The position numbers and the translations under genes are program-made. From Acanthochlamys bracteata (lineage: Eukaryota > Streptophyta > Magnoliopsida > Pandanales > Velloziaceae), in assembly GCA_019914995.1 (NCBI GenBank), contig CM034139.1:4628461-4692460 (forward strand): DNA of 64,000 nt. The letters are read 5' to 3'. The stretch's first letter is position 1. Each line of letters opens with the position of its first letter. The notes beneath the pieces are model-generated. The model had not been told where the DNA came from, did no database searches, and saw only the letters and a program-made list of their open reading frames with translations. Positions 22,001-34,443 of this stretch are shown piece after piece.

Positions 22001-23920
22001 GATATTATTAATATCGAAACAGGACAAACTACATGATCGTCGAAATCAGACATGAATCGAATCAATAGTTCATCTACACCCTCGCCTTCCTATCACATTT
22101 GGATCAACATAGCCACGTTAAAGAAAGTCAAGACAAGTTTGAATAACGTACCGAACGAAGAAGGCACAACAACGCACGCTATTGACCCACGACATTCCGA
22201 GAAATTGACCACCGATCGCATTCCATTGTGTTCCTCAGCGGTCCACAGAAAAACCCTAAGTTTACAACTGATGGTACAATCTGAACCATATATTTTAATC
22301 CAAGGGTCCAGAATCTCTGTCGGCCTTCTATTCGAAGAAGGAAGGCCATGTGTTGCGGAGAAACAAACCTACTGCTCGCCAGCTGGCCAACTAGGACTAG
22401 CCAAAACAAAAAAATACTTAGAAGATTAACGAACTGCCTCCGAACCTGAATCTGTTTGTTTATATTATTTTCTGTTAATCTACAGGTCTAGTGATTGATT
22501 ACTGAAATTGAAACTGTGGAATTCAACACTAATTATATATAAATTGAGAACATAAATCACCGTACGGAAGGGAGGCGAAGAGAAGAGATTCAATGTTGGT
22601 TTTTGTTAATTTAATTAAATTCATCATTATATTAATTAATATGTGAGGTATTACTTGCTAGGATTTGGTAGTACAATTCACATCCTAATGGCTCGTAGTT
22701 GTCTTAATTAATAAGAAATAAAATACACTATCTCAACCCGGGCGTGTTTATCAATATCACAAACTCATTTTTTTTAAATTTACTTTTAATATAAAATATA
22801 TATATAAATTAAAATAAAAAAATTTATTAATAAAATATTTTTAAAATTTTAATTTTAAAACTTACTATAAATATTAAATTAATATATAATTTTATTTTTA
22901 TTAAATATTTTTAATTTTTAGTTTAATTTTTTAAATTAATTTTAAAAAAACTTTTTTCATGCAATTTTTTATCAAGACAAACAAACCCATAGTACTTAAT
23001 AAAATGGATAATAAATATAAACGTTTGTACTTTTGTAGTGCTTATTAGTATGTTTAGTAGCGCATATAAAATAATTATTTTAAACAAAATTGGCTCCACT
23101 TTTTTAATAAAACTAAAATATTTATAAAAATATTCATTATATTTTTTAAATATTATAAAATTATAAAATACAATAAAAAAATTTTAATATATAAAAAAAA
23201 TTAATAAAATAAAATTGAAAAGCATTCATAGATATCTACTCGATGGTTCCTAAACTTCAAAAACTTCGCAACAAACGCCTGATTAGTTTTCCCCCATTCC
23301 GTGAACTTCAGTTGTGTTTACGAAGATTTTTCTATTTTAAATAAATGTTAACAAATTCTTATATTTTAAAATTTCTAAATTTTAATAAGTATAATTAAAC
23401 TATAGTCATTTTACATATATATATTATTTAATATATACAAATAAATTTCTTTAAACAACTTTAGAATAATTTATTTTAAAAGTTTATTTTAGCAATTCGA
23501 AACTGTAGTTTCTGTTAACAGTAATGTCAAAAAAGGCTTACATTTTCCATTTTGAGTTTTGTTCCCAGAATCTTTTTAACCAGACAATGAACAGCCAAAA
23601 CTTCAATTTTCATATTATCTGCTATTTCGAATTATCCGCATGATATGATGATTACTATAAGATTTCAATTTTTTTTAAATTTGTTCTTACTAACCATGTT
23701 ACTTAGTGAGACTAATAAATCATCAACTGATTTATTAATTACTTGTAGCCGCGTTTTTTTAGCCACTCCTTTCATTCCCATACGTACACGTTTATATATA
23801 TAATATATTTCTCCAATTAATACCAAAAAAGATCTTCTTTCTACCATTTCCATTTTCCAAGAAACAAAAACCACCGCTGAGAGTTTCTTTAGCCGGCTGC
23901 CGTCGCTGGGAATCACTCCA
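19097..23920. other. Gene-poor spacer with AT-rich repeats
   Basis: The first 1.7 kb may be 3' untranslated sequence or introns of the preceding small gene. Around 22052-22429 both strands are open over part of the stretch, but neither reading looks like a known protein. The blocks at 20860-21130, 22741-22991 and 23040-23240 are extremely AT-rich and have the ends and composition of small inverted-repeat elements. The stretch 21720-21850 is locally GC-richer, with a short Glu-rich reading, and is unassigned. The last 300 bases presumably hold the promoter of the protease gene. Confidence 0.35.
22741..22991. repeat. Tourist-like inverted-repeat element (degenerate)
   Basis: The left end gggcgtgtttatc and the right end gacaaacaaaccc are imperfect complements around an AT core of about 220 bases. 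The core resembles the other copies in this window. No coding content is seen. Confidence 0.4.
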
Positions 23921-25832
23921 ATGGATCGGTTGATCAATGCTCCGTTTCTGATTTTTCTTCTTTTTCTTCTAGCATCGGCGTCGGCTAAGGCCGACGCCGC
24001 TGCTGCTCACATCCGCCTTGATCTCCTTCGAAGTCTGGATATTAATGATAATGTTGAGCCAACAAAATCACGCGCAGAGCACTACCGTGCGCTTGTTCTC
24101 CGCGACACGCAACGGCAACGCGAGATCAAAAACTCGATCCTCAGCCGTACTGCTCGTCGAAGAACTTGCGAAACTCAACCGAACGGCACCACTTCCTCTT
24201 CGTCGTTCCAGATGCCTTTAAGAGCAGCTGCTTACGTCGGTAATGGGGAATACTTCGTTAGATTTCGAGTCGGAACGCCGGCCCAGTCGTTCTTATTGGT
24301 CGCCGATACCGGGAGCGATCTAACTTGGATTAACTGCAAGTACAGATCGTTGAAGCCGATGATCGCGCGACGAAAAGGAGCGTCTTTTTTCAACGCGGAT
24401 GGCTCGCATTCCTTCGTGCCGGTAAGCTGCTCATCTGAGATGTGCAAAACTGTGTTGCCGTTTTCACTCGCGAAATGCCCATCTCAAAATAGCCCTTGCG
24501 CTTACGATTACAGGTATGCATTCCCCCCCGGCTATCTTCTTCTTCGTCTTCCGTTTAAATTAACTAACTTGTTTAACCACTCACGTGAGCTTTCTGCTTT
24601 TCATGTAGTCCCCTAAACTTTAACTAAGGATTGATTTTAGCCAAAAATTATTATTATTAATATACATATATTTTGTCATGGAGCATCAGATAATCAGGGT
24701 CTATGAGTTCGAGTTATTTTGGCCTATTTATTGAACCCATACCCACCACCAGCACTCAAATGACTTCACGGCGCCGTTAAAAACATAACTTCTTTTCGTT
24801 TTCTTCTATACTGCATTGGATTCTTTCATTCATGAATAATAAATAAGTAAATCAATCTCTCCGTCAAAGTCAACTTTGATTTATTAGTTTCTAGTTTGTG
24901 GACAGCAAAGTTTTCTTTCTTCTTTTTCTTGTTTGCAGTATTGTCTCTCGATTTTCAGTTTTTGCATGATCCATATTGCAAACTCAGACTACAATGATCC
25001 ACGTTCGTGTTCGTGTAGATACACTGCTGGTTCCAAAACGTTGGGGTTCTATGCAAACGAGTCGGCAACGGTGACGTTATTCAACGGCGAACGCAAGAAG
25101 CTAAAAGGGCTTATCATCGGTTGCAGTCAATCCAGCATCGGCAATGGATTTACAGCCGCAGACGGCGTGCTCGGTCTGGGCTACAGCCAAGTGTCATTTG
25201 CTAATAGCGCCTTATCGTTGTTTGGCAACAAGTTCAGTTACTGCCTAGTTGATCACCTTAGCCCAAAGAACGTTACCGGCTTTCTTGTTTTCGGACCGAA
25301 CCCTGCTGTCGCTAATTCCGTTTTGTCGACACCTCTCAACCTTGATCAGAGACTCGAGCCCTTCTACGGAGTCTATGTCACCGGAATCTATATAGACGAC
25401 AAACTCTTACCCATCCCTAGCTCAGCATGGGCAACGACTGACGAAAACGGTGTCATTGTTGATTCGGGCTCGAGTTTAACCTCATTAGTAGACCCTGCAT
25501 ATAAAATCGTGGTGGCAGAGCTGAGCAAAGCATTGGAAGGTGTTAAGAGAGAGGAAATCAAAGACTTCGATTACTGTTACGATTGGACAACTGCGCCTAA
25601 CGGAACGAGAGTACCGAAGTTTGCTATCGAGTTCAAAGGTTCGGTGAAGTTGCAACCGCCGGTAAAAAGTTACTTGATCGATTACGCGGAGGGAATTAAA
25701 TGTCTCGGTTTCGTGCCGGTAGCGTCTCCTGGGATTTCGATCATCGGAAACATTATTCAGCAGGAATACGTTTGGGAGTATGATGTGAAGAATCAGGTTC
25801 TCAGCTTCCAGCAATCTACCTGCACTCACTAA
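23921..25832 (+). CDS. NANA-like aspartic protease (pepsin family A1), two exons
   Basis: Exon 1 (23921-24513) and exon 2 (25019-25832) join in phase (ACAG|gtatgc ... gtgtag|ATAC) to give 468 residues, a usual length for plant A1 proteases. A signal peptide (residues 1-23) precedes a prosegment. The catalytic motifs are DTGS (129-132) and DSGS (346-349). FSYCLVDHL, KPPVKSY-like QPPVKSYLID and the GNIIQQEYVWEYD tail match what I recall of Arabidopsis NANA (At3g12700), a nucellin/nepenthesin-type protease placed in chloroplasts and linked to carbohydrate metabolism. The protein is thus probably an active endopeptidase of the secretory route or plastid; the substrate is unknown. The longer open frame before 25019 is intron. 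No breaks were seen. Confidence 0.92.
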
Positions 25833-27104
25833 AAAAAAAACTGCATATTGAATTGATTTATCGATCGATTAATTCGTGTTTGATCAGAAACAAGGGTTCG
25901 TTCCCTGGTCTTCTCATTCTCTGTTCATTTGTTGTTAATTTTCCTTCAATTTTTTGAAACGTTTGTGTAGTTAGGCTCCCGCATTATATAATGGAAAGAT
26001 TAGTCCCTATTCGTTTATGTGGGGTTCGCTACTAGGAAATCTAATGCGCTGGATAAAACTGTTAGGAATTGCTCGTGAAGTGAATTGAATACTCTGATTG
26101 TGGGCCTACAACCGTTTCTTAGGGTTTTGTTTTTTGAAATAAAAATCTGATGATTAGGGATTTGATTAACCTAAGCAATGAAGGTACTGTTTGAGATTTT
26201 CATTTATTTTTTACAACATTACACAGTATTTTTAAAATTTAAAAAATTAAAAAGTTCTACAAATTTACTAATTAGTATTATTTTAATAAAAAAAATTATT
26301 TTTAAAATTTTTTTAAATAGTTTCCATTTGAAAAAAAATTAATTTCAAAATCGGTCTCAAACGTTCTACAAAAATTTGAATTGATTTATTTAATAATAAA
26401 ATTATTAAATAAAATTTATAAAAATTAATTTTAATTATATATATTATTAGTTATAATATATTTTTAAAATATTAATTTTGATATAGTTTATAATTAAATA
26501 AAAATTAATTAAATTAGAATAAATAAAAATATATATATATATAAATAAATTCAAATTTTATATTATTATAATAGATACTTTTAATTATTATATAGTATAT
26601 ATTATTAAAAAAAATATATTTATTAAAAAAATTAATTTTGATTTAATTTGAACTCTTAAGTTATCGAGTTAATTTTGAATCGATTAGAATCCGGTTAAAG
26701 TCTGATACCAATCTAATTTTTTGAGATAAGTTTCGAATCTAGCTAAAGTCTCAAAATTCAAGCTTAAAGCATCTCAAAAGCAAATTAAAGCAGACGACAA
26801 AGGAGTCCAACATCGTTTAAAAGAAGATCCATCCAAATAAACCTCTTGAAGACCGTGTCTCATCTGAAGGTGTGCCTTGTCACACTTTGACTACCAGAGT
26901 CTCTTTTTTCTAATATTCGGAAAATGCTTGTCACACTATTAATCTTGTGAACGTCGTTTACTTCGGTGTTAAACTTTTTGGCACAAAGGTAAAATTCATA
27001 ACATGTAATGTATTAAAATCGTTAACTAATTTACATCGGTGTCTAAAAATCATAACTTTGGATAAAATATATGCATTACACATTCGAGCCGCAATTGGAT
27101 ATAG
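25833..27104. other. Spacer: 3' flank and AT-rich sequence
   Basis: After the protease stop come an A-run and about 350 bases of probable 3' untranslated and flanking sequence. The stretch 26190-26660 is almost pure A/T, with a repeat-like border near 26375 (ctcaaacgttct). I see no gene here. Sequence at 26780-26900 vaguely resembles an upstream WSD exon but is too degraded to call. Confidence 0.3.
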
Positions 27105-27292
27105 AGTGCGTTCTTTTATCCTAAAAATGAGTTTGAAAATAAATTTTTTAAAATAAATTATTAGAAACAATATATTTTTTATATTAAAAAATAAATTATA
27201 AATAATTTTTTATATTTTTTTAATAAAAAAATTAAAAATAACTTTTTAATAAGAAGATAATTTTTAAAATAACGCACCCATAAAGTTTTTTA
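27105..27292. repeat. Short inverted-repeat element, related to the one at 35.5 kb
   Basis: It starts agtgcgttcttttatcc and ends ataacgcacccat, with an internal aaaatgagtttgaaaataaa block also seen at 35560. It lies directly before the first recognisable piece of the WSD relic. Confidence 0.45.
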
Positions 27293-27301
27293 TCTTTGCT
27301 T

Positions 27302-28030
27302 TTTCAAACGCGATGGGGCCAGTTGAGAAATTTTCGTTTTACGGCCACCCCGTTGGAATACATTTATACGGAATTCCCCACTTAAGTTTTAATTACAAAT
27401 AACTTTACTTTCAAATATTGAATTATGTCATTTCATATATTTTATTTTCATTTTTATTTAAAATTTATTTTTATCAAAAATTTACTCTAAATACTTTATA
27501 TATTTAATTATTATTTCAAACTTTTTTATATTGAATTTTGTTTTTATGTAATTAAAACAAGTCTTATAATTAATTCTGAAGGCCGAAGAAAATAATTAAT
27601 TATGATCTTGCTGGTTATATTTAGGGGGCGTTTGGAATTACTTATGAAATAGATCTTTTATAAAATAGAAAGTATTTTTGTTTTTTTTAAAAAATAAGTT
27701 ATATTTTTTTTACTTCAAAAAAAATAATAAAAATATGTAATAAAAAGATCTCACTTCATAAAATTTTTCTACACTTTCTAAATTTTTAAATAAAGTTTTT
27801 ATATATTTATAAAATATATATTAAAAAACATAAAATAAAAAAAAATTTAAAAAAAATTGATAAATAATTTTTGAAACGGAGAACCAAACAGGGCCTTAGT
27901 TATTTGAGATACTGAATATTGCAGGCACTCGTAGTCCATTGCCAAAGTTTTGTAAATAAAATGATGATAACTTTAGCGGTTGATGAAAATGGCAAATTCT
28001 GATCCTCACCAACTCCGTCGAGACTTTGAG
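27302..28030 (+). pseudogene. Fragment of a WSD1-like O-acyltransferase gene
   Basis: Two pieces match the last two exons of the WSD gene at 30.7-34.1 kb in the same order and strand. The piece at about 27315-27380 shares cagttga and tttcgttttacggccaccc with exon 6. The piece at about 27930-28030 shares cattgccaaagttttg, gataactttagcggttgatga-type sequence (here split by substitutions) and ctgatcctca with exon 7. The intron between them contains a MITE at 27624-27895. Earlier exons are missing or unrecognisable, and frame and end are lost (for example aaatggcaaattctgatcctc is shifted against the working gene). It is best explained as one half of a tandem duplication that died. Confidence 0.75.
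27624..27895. repeat. Tourist-like (PIF/Harbinger) MITE with TTA target duplication
   Basis: The 272-base element starts GGGGGCGTTTGG and ends CCAAACAGGGCC. It is flanked on both sides by TTA (27621-27623 and 27896-27898), the three-base duplication typical of PIF/Harbinger elements. A closely similar copy lies at 34444-34713; both carry gtaataaaaagatctcactt. It is inserted in the last intron of the WSD relic. Confidence 0.75.
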
Positions 28031-28270
28031 CGTGTTTGCCTTAAAATAAATTCATTTCTTTTCAATAAATTTAAAATTAATAAAAAAAAGTTTATATATA
28101 TTTTTTGTATTAAAAATAAAATTTAGTTAAAATTTAAAAATAAATTTATAATCAAAATGATTATTTTAATTATTTATTTATTATATTAAAAATAATTTAA
28201 AAACAAAATTTTAGTAGGTTAATAAACAAAACCCTTCGATGAGTCTTTCAGGGCTCATGAAGGATGCCGA

Positions 28271-28505
28271 GTCCGTTTGGAATTGTTTTTTTCGACGGAA
28301 TATTTTAATTTTTAATTTTATATTTTTAAATATATATTTTATAAGTATTTAAAAATTAAAAAATGTAAAAAAATTTTATCGTAATGAAATTTTTTTATTA
28401 CATATTTTTATTATTTTTTAAATAAAAAAATAAAACTTATTTTTTTAAAAAAATAAAATTTTTTTTATTTAAAAAAATTCTATTTTATAAATACTTCTAA
28501 ACGCT
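28271..28505. repeat. Tourist-like inverted-repeat element (degenerate)
   Basis: It starts gtccgtttggaatt and ends ttctaaacgctcc, imperfect complements, with an AT-rich core like other copies. A similar AT block at 28030-28230 begins gagcgtgtttgcc and may be another copy. Confidence 0.4.
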
Positions 28506-30729
28506 CCTACGATACTGTTATACACACAACTGTACAATTCATGCATAAACGTCAATCTTATACTATTGTTGTTCCAATTTATAAAAATTATAAAAGTTTA
28601 TAAATATATTATTGTTATGATGTATATTATCAATTAAACAATTATAATACATGCATATATCCACATAATAATAAGATTCTATCTTTGACTAGTAGCAGCT
28701 AAGGACATATTTTAATAGTCATTATTTTTTTTAGATTTTAAATTTGATCTCTTCACATATTTTAGTTATTATTTTAAATTTTATTTTTATTTTACTCAAT
28801 CTCTATTTTAGTAAGTTTTTTTTCTAAACATTATTTCAAGTGTTTTAACTATAATAGTCAAATTCAAATCGAATATTGATTCAGAAAAGCTGCCAAATTA
28901 TCAAATTATCGATTAATCTAGCAAATCATCAAATCGACCTGCTAGATAAAAAGTTTATTGTTAACAAATCTAGTAATAAAAACTCACCTTACTAAGGTCA
29001 TATTTAGAATTGCTTATCAATTCCAATAAACTTCTTTTCAATTTTAAAAAAATTATGTATAAATTTTCAAAAATAATTTTAAAAATTTTGAAATATACAA
29101 ATAAAATATAAATTATAAAATAATTATAAAATAATATATTTATAAATGTAAATTTTTTTAATAATTACTTTCAAATATCTCCTAGTTACTACAATCAAAC
29201 AGCTATAAGTTGATTCTTATTAATTTTTTCTTATACTGACAGATCAACTCAAAGCAAAGTCCAAACTCCATTTCGGTCTCGTCTGTGGCCCAAACGACCC
29301 TGAGTCCCTGACACATAAATGTGAATTATTTCTTTAGTTAATATTTGTCATTTTATTTTTTCTTAGAACCTTATCTACAACTTTCTTTTCGTCTCTTCCT
29401 CGCGTGCCTTCATAAACAAAAAAACCCTAATTTCTTTCTTTCTGCGTGCCTTCAAAGCTTCTGCAAAGAGAAATTGGAAGAAGAAGGAATAGGGAGCGAT
29501 AGCGAGATAGAGAAGTCGGCGAAGGAGAAGCAAATATTCATGGCTCTTGCACGACTGCTCGCCGGAAAGAAGCTTCGCAGGAGAACTCTCAAGCTCGTCT
29601 GAAAAGATACAATCTTTCGGCGGCGGCGACGGTGGAATCTTTCGGCGTTGAAAGTGACCTGTTGAAAGGGTGACTCATTCTGGAATCGTACCTGAATCGG
29701 CCTAGAATCGTGCATCCAATCGATCCGGGGCGAATCTAACCACTATAATTTTTAACTATCATTACAGATTCTATTTTTATGGAATGTCACTTTTATCTAA
29801 ACTTTATTTGAAGTAAAAATTATTTTTTTAGCACTGAAATGTGCGCAAGTGTAAAATACAAAAAACCAAACCACGCGACCTTTGTGCCTACAACTGTCCT
29901 CCAACAAGCAAGCTTCAATTATAGATTCTAATTGAAATGGTCCCCACCAGCACCGGGATAGATAGAACGAGCATGGGTCTCACTCACGAGACTTGGAATT
30001 TGCTATCCATTATAATATCTTTGCTAAAACTTATTATATTATAAGAAATTTATTCTTAATTAGCCGGGTATATATTAACAAATGAAAGTATAGGTTGAAT
30101 AATATGTATAAACTTTTTAAAATACAAGTGATCTTACATAAAAATGAACCTAAAAATCATAATATAATAAGTGATGCTCATTTTATTTTTTTATTGTAGA
30201 TACAAAAATAATTCAAATCAAGCTTTTGTAATTCAAATCAAGATTCTTTGTGAGAGCTTAAAATTAAATATCCCCCAACGTTCCAGCATACTAATAAGTG
30301 CATGAATCATATAGAAGATCGACAATTAATATTGTTTAGTAGAAAACATTATTAATACGTGCATTAACCAATTGGGCGCAGCTTGTATGCCTGAAGTATT
30401 ATATATTGTTTAAAGTTTTGTCATATAAGAATATTAAGATACCTATATATATTCAAAAGAATCAAGTAAACATGAAATTATCCCCTAGATATTTATAACT
30501 TAAAAAAATAAATTATAATTATCTTGGCAGAAGTTGTTAACCTGGTGCTATCCATTGCTTACCTTAAAAAAGAAGTAAATGAAATATATTATATATTTAT
30601 GTGTTAGTTTATAATTATCTCCTTTCTTTCATTGAACTTCTCGACTTTGTTTGTTCTAATTCATTTATAAAAAAACCATATTATTAATTCTTCAATCTCC
30701 GGCTAGCAACCGATCAATTCTCCAAAACT
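28506..30729. other. AT-rich spacer with a leader-like island
   Basis: Most of this is AT-rich non-coding sequence, including another probable repeat at 28990-29185. The island at 29380-29650 is GC-richer, contains aaaaccctaatttc (common in plant 5' leaders) and an ATG at 29540 in good context that opens only a 20-residue reading (MALARLLAGKKLRRRTLKLV). It could be a dead gene start or a non-coding transcript; I cannot tell. The last 200 bases presumably include the promoter of the WSD gene. Confidence 0.3.
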
Positions 30730-33700
30730 ATGATGAGTTATTTTACCGATCAATCGAAACCAGTACTGTCTGTAGGAAAGAAATCTCTAACAGTTCGCAC
30801 TAGGGATCAGAAGGCTCATGAAAAAGAAGATCAAAATAGGAGAAGGGCGGAGATCACCGACGACAAGGAAGAAGAAGATGAGCCGTTGAGTCCGAGGTCG
30901 TTGATGTTCCACCAACCACAATTTAGCTGCTGCATCGTGACGATGATAGGAGTCGACTGCGCAATCGATGTCAGTGTTATCAGGCATGGTCTCGAAGAAA
31001 CTCTCGTACGGCATCCGAGATTCTCCAGCGTTGTGGTCAGCTCTCACTCTTCCATATATCGCTGTGATTTCTTTTTTTAAAATTTCAAAGTAAACGTTTT
31101 ACTTTTAACTTTCCTCCTTGTGTAGACTGTAGTTGGTAAGAAAGTTCATGTCAATTTTAAGCGACGAGACTACCAGCTATAGGCTATAGCGCTAGTGCAT
31201 TGCTATGAGCTTAGCAACGAGAGTTCCAGCTAATAGCTAGTGCATGCCATTGACTAAGTACATGCATGTTACAGTTTGTCGTTTATCTCTTTATAATTAA
31301 GTGGATATTTTCAGGTCAGTCATATATGACAGATAGTTTAAAAAATTAGAGTGTTTAAAGTAAAATATATTTTTTAAATAAAATTTGATAAATTTTTAAA
31401 AATTAAGTTTTTTTTATAAATAAATATATATATATATATAAAGGTACGTGTTATTTTAAAGTCTTAAATATGTATGTATATACCGGACAAAAATGATGAT
31501 CAAAATTTTCAAATATTATTAAATATAAAAAATAAAAAATTATGAGTTGAAAATAATTAATAAAATTTCAGCTCGATCAAATTAAATCAAAATTTTTTAT
31601 CAAAATAATATAAAAAGCTTCGTGAATATTATTATTAATCTAATTAGTTAGGAATATATAAAATAGAGTACAGTTTTGTTTAACAATACTTAAGAGTGAA
31701 ATTACAATAAGTAGGAATTTGTTAAGTTGATCAGCGACCATGGAGATTTTGTGGTAGGTCGCTGAAGGGGCGAAGCTTCAATGGGTTCGCACGACCATTG
31801 ACTTGGACCACCACATAATAGAGCCCAATATCGGCCTAATTAAAGGCCCGAATAACTCTATCTGCTCAGCTGCTGCTGACAAGATAGTAGAGGACTACGT
31901 GGCATCTCTGACTTACGGGCCGGGTTTGAATTTTTCACGCCCGTTATGGGACCTTCACGTCCTCAACGTTCCAACAACCACAGCCGCGGCTACAGTGGTG
32001 CTCCGCATGCACCACTCTATCGGCGACTGTGTCTCGCTAACGTCTCTACTCCTCGCATGCACTCGCAAGACTTCTGACCCTGATTCACTTCCTACTCTAC
32101 CTCAACCTCGCAGCCGGCATTCACGTTCGAATTCCATCACTGGTTCTGCATTGGCGTTGCTTGTGTTGCTATGGAACACTTTAATTGATTTCGTTATGTG
32201 TTTAGCGACGTTGTTGTTTCTAAAGGATACGGAGACGTCGTTGAAGGGGTCGACGGGAGTTGAACGACGACCCAAGAGGTTTGTGTTTCGTTCGGTAAGC
32301 CTCGATGATATCAACGTCGTCAAGAATGCTGCAGGAAGCTGTGTGAGTGTTATCTCTGTCCTAATTAAGAATTACACTACGTAAACAATATCAAAAGTCT
32401 AAATTATGTTCTTTTCGAAATTGATCTTTAACTAATTTGCAGACAATAAACGATGTCATGGTGGGGGTGACATCTGCCGGTTTCTATCGCTATCTGCAAA
32501 GACAGAGAGGTATATATGTGTGATATAAGCAATTAATTTGGTAAAGAATTCTACATGAATTGTTCATAGTTGCAATGTACGTACTTGGATGATGTTTTTT
32601 TTTTAAATTTCTTATAGATCATGCAAGGAACGTTACTTTAAGATCAACCATGCTCGTTAGCCTGAGGCCAACTCGCGGAATTCAGGTAGTCGATCGATCA
32701 CATATTCATATATAGAGATGTTCGTATAATTAAGTTTACAGTTGCGTCTTTTATATAAGCATGAAATTCATCATGCATGTATGCTGACTGATATAAGTAC
32801 TACTACAAGGTGAAGAAAGAAAAATGGGGAAATTGTATAGCTTTTATGTTGGTGCCATTTGGAATAGCCAACCATGGAGACCCCTTAGAATACGTTCGAC
32901 AAGCGAAGATTATCGCAGACAGAAAGAAGAACTCACTGGAGCCACAAATATTTTACCAAACTGCCAACTTTGTCAACAAACTGTTCGGCATAAAGGTATA
33001 TCAAATTACTTCAGCAGTACTATTGATATTTCTCCGATTATATATGTTGTCAGTTAACCTGATGTATTAATACAACAGTTCGCAGCTGCACTGTGTTACA
33101 GAATCGTTGATCACGTAACTTTCGCCTTCTCGAATATTGTTGGACCAGTTGATCAAGGGATTTCGTTTTACGGCCACCCGTTACTCTACATGGCTACAAC
33201 TGTCTACGGCCATCCCTATGTGAGTTTTGCGATCTTTAACTCTTATATATATATAAGGATAAGATATATATTTTATTTTTGTGTCACTTTGATCAAGAGT
33301 TTCGATGGAGGTCGGTTCGTATTCCGATTGAGCTGAAATTTTATCAACATGTTCCTAACTAATGGTTCTTTATATCCAACGGTAGAGATTGGATTTGGAG
33401 AGCTCACCGGCCACTTTTGACCGGCATGTGTACACATATGCCTATATCATATCCCATATATATACGATCAGAATTAATGTTATTGAATATTAATTATATA
33501 TGAGATATATAGGGATAAAATATACACACATATTATTTTCATAGGTATATGTGTGCACATGTCAGCCAAAAATGACCGACGAAAATTTTAAATTCAATCT
33601 TCAATGTTGGATATGAAGAACCATGAGCTAATATTTTGTTGACAAAATTTTAGCTCAGTCACAATAACAATCGACCTCTATCGAAACTTTTGATCAAAAT

Positions 33701-34069
33701 AATATAAACTAATATATATTTTATTAATTTTTAATTATTGTGTCATTTTGATACGATTCGTATTCCGATTAAGTTTTAATTTTGTCAATATATTTTTAAC
33801 TTATGATTTTTTATATTCAATTTTTTTATCGGTATTTATATGCATGTATTTTTAAGGTGACATATGTCTATATCTTATCCCATATATATAGAGTGTTGTT
33901 GAACTTAAAGGTTAGCATAATAATGCAGGCCCTGACAGTGCACTGCCAAAGTTTTGCAAGTAAAATGACGATCACTTTGGCAGTGGATGAAGAGGCAATA
34001 CCTGATCCTCATAAACTCCTTGACGACATTGTGGAGTCTCTTAAGCTCATGAAAGTTGCAGCAAACTGA
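30730..34069 (+). CDS. WSD1-like wax ester synthase / diacylglycerol acyltransferase, seven exons
   Basis: Exons: 30730-31035, 31758-32342, 32443-32509, 32618-32685, 32810-32995, 33079-33219, 33929-34069. Phases agree and give 497 residues, normal for plant WSDs, which join fatty alcohols (or diacylglycerol) with acyl-CoA at the ER in cuticular wax synthesis. Landmarks: EPLSPRSLMF at the start of the domain, HHSIGDC at residues 187-193 (the acyltransferase HHxxxDG site), LWNTLIDF and LATLLFLKDT (a membrane-associated helix), SLDDINVVKNA, TINDVM, KWGNC and NIVGPVDQGISFYGHP in the DUF1298 half. The final Gly of the active-site motif is Cys here (codon 32028-32030). The acidic/basic N-terminal 50 residues are poorly conserved in the family. 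A dead relative lies at 27.3-28.0 kb. Confidence 0.9.
31440..31640. repeat. Reverse-oriented copy of the fold-back repeat family in WSD intron 1
   Basis: The complement of this stretch contains gagctgaaattttatt and tttgataaaaaattttgat, the same series of blocks as the arms at 33.3-33.7 kb. It lies in the 722-base first intron of the WSD gene. Borders are approximate. Confidence 0.4.
33288..33702. repeat. Fold-back (inverted) repeat in WSD intron 6
   Basis: The arms (about 33288-33470 and 33515-33702) are complementary: tttgatcaagagtttcgatg faces its complement in catcga-like atcgaaacttttgatcaaa, and gttctttatatccaacg faces tgttggatatgaagaac. The spacer is about 45 bases and AT-rich. A third, more decayed copy lies directly downstream at 33722-33880 in left-arm orientation. 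There is no coding content. Confidence 0.8.
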
Positions 34070-34443
34070 GAAACCAAGCCTAAAATGCATACGCAACTCA
34101 TGCTGATTGCTTTCGACTTGCGTATACATGTACATAATTATTATTTGCGAACACATGACGGCATAATTTTCTACCAGCAGAAGTCTTAACATAATTTTCT
34201 ACCATATATCAACTAGTGAAATAACTGATATGATAATATAAGTGGAGAATATATGGCATTCTTCTTGCTTTTAGCATGCGAGTGACTTGCTTGAACAAGT
34301 AGGACTGTTGTTTGATTGCTTGGTCTCTATCTTAACGGATGAAGGAAATAGCAAGGAGTTTCATGTTATATGGTGGTGAACTCTCTTATGTGGTTCAAAT
34401 GGCTACTACATGCAATTACTTGTAGCAGTTGCTATAGATTATG

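Noticed and set aside
22052-22429. 125-codon open frame on the plus strand with a partly overlapping antisense open frame
   Set aside because: Neither translation shows a domain, signal peptide or composition like a plant protein, and there is no splice or leader context; probably chance openness in a less AT-rich stretch.
24933-25018. N-terminal part of the longer open frame before protease exon 2
   Set aside because: The family alignment and the gtgtag acceptor place the exon start at 25019; the upstream residues are translated intron.
26780-26930. Possible earlier exon of the WSD relic (gcagacgacaaaggag)
   Set aside because: The resemblance to WSD exon 5 is limited to about a dozen bases and may be chance.
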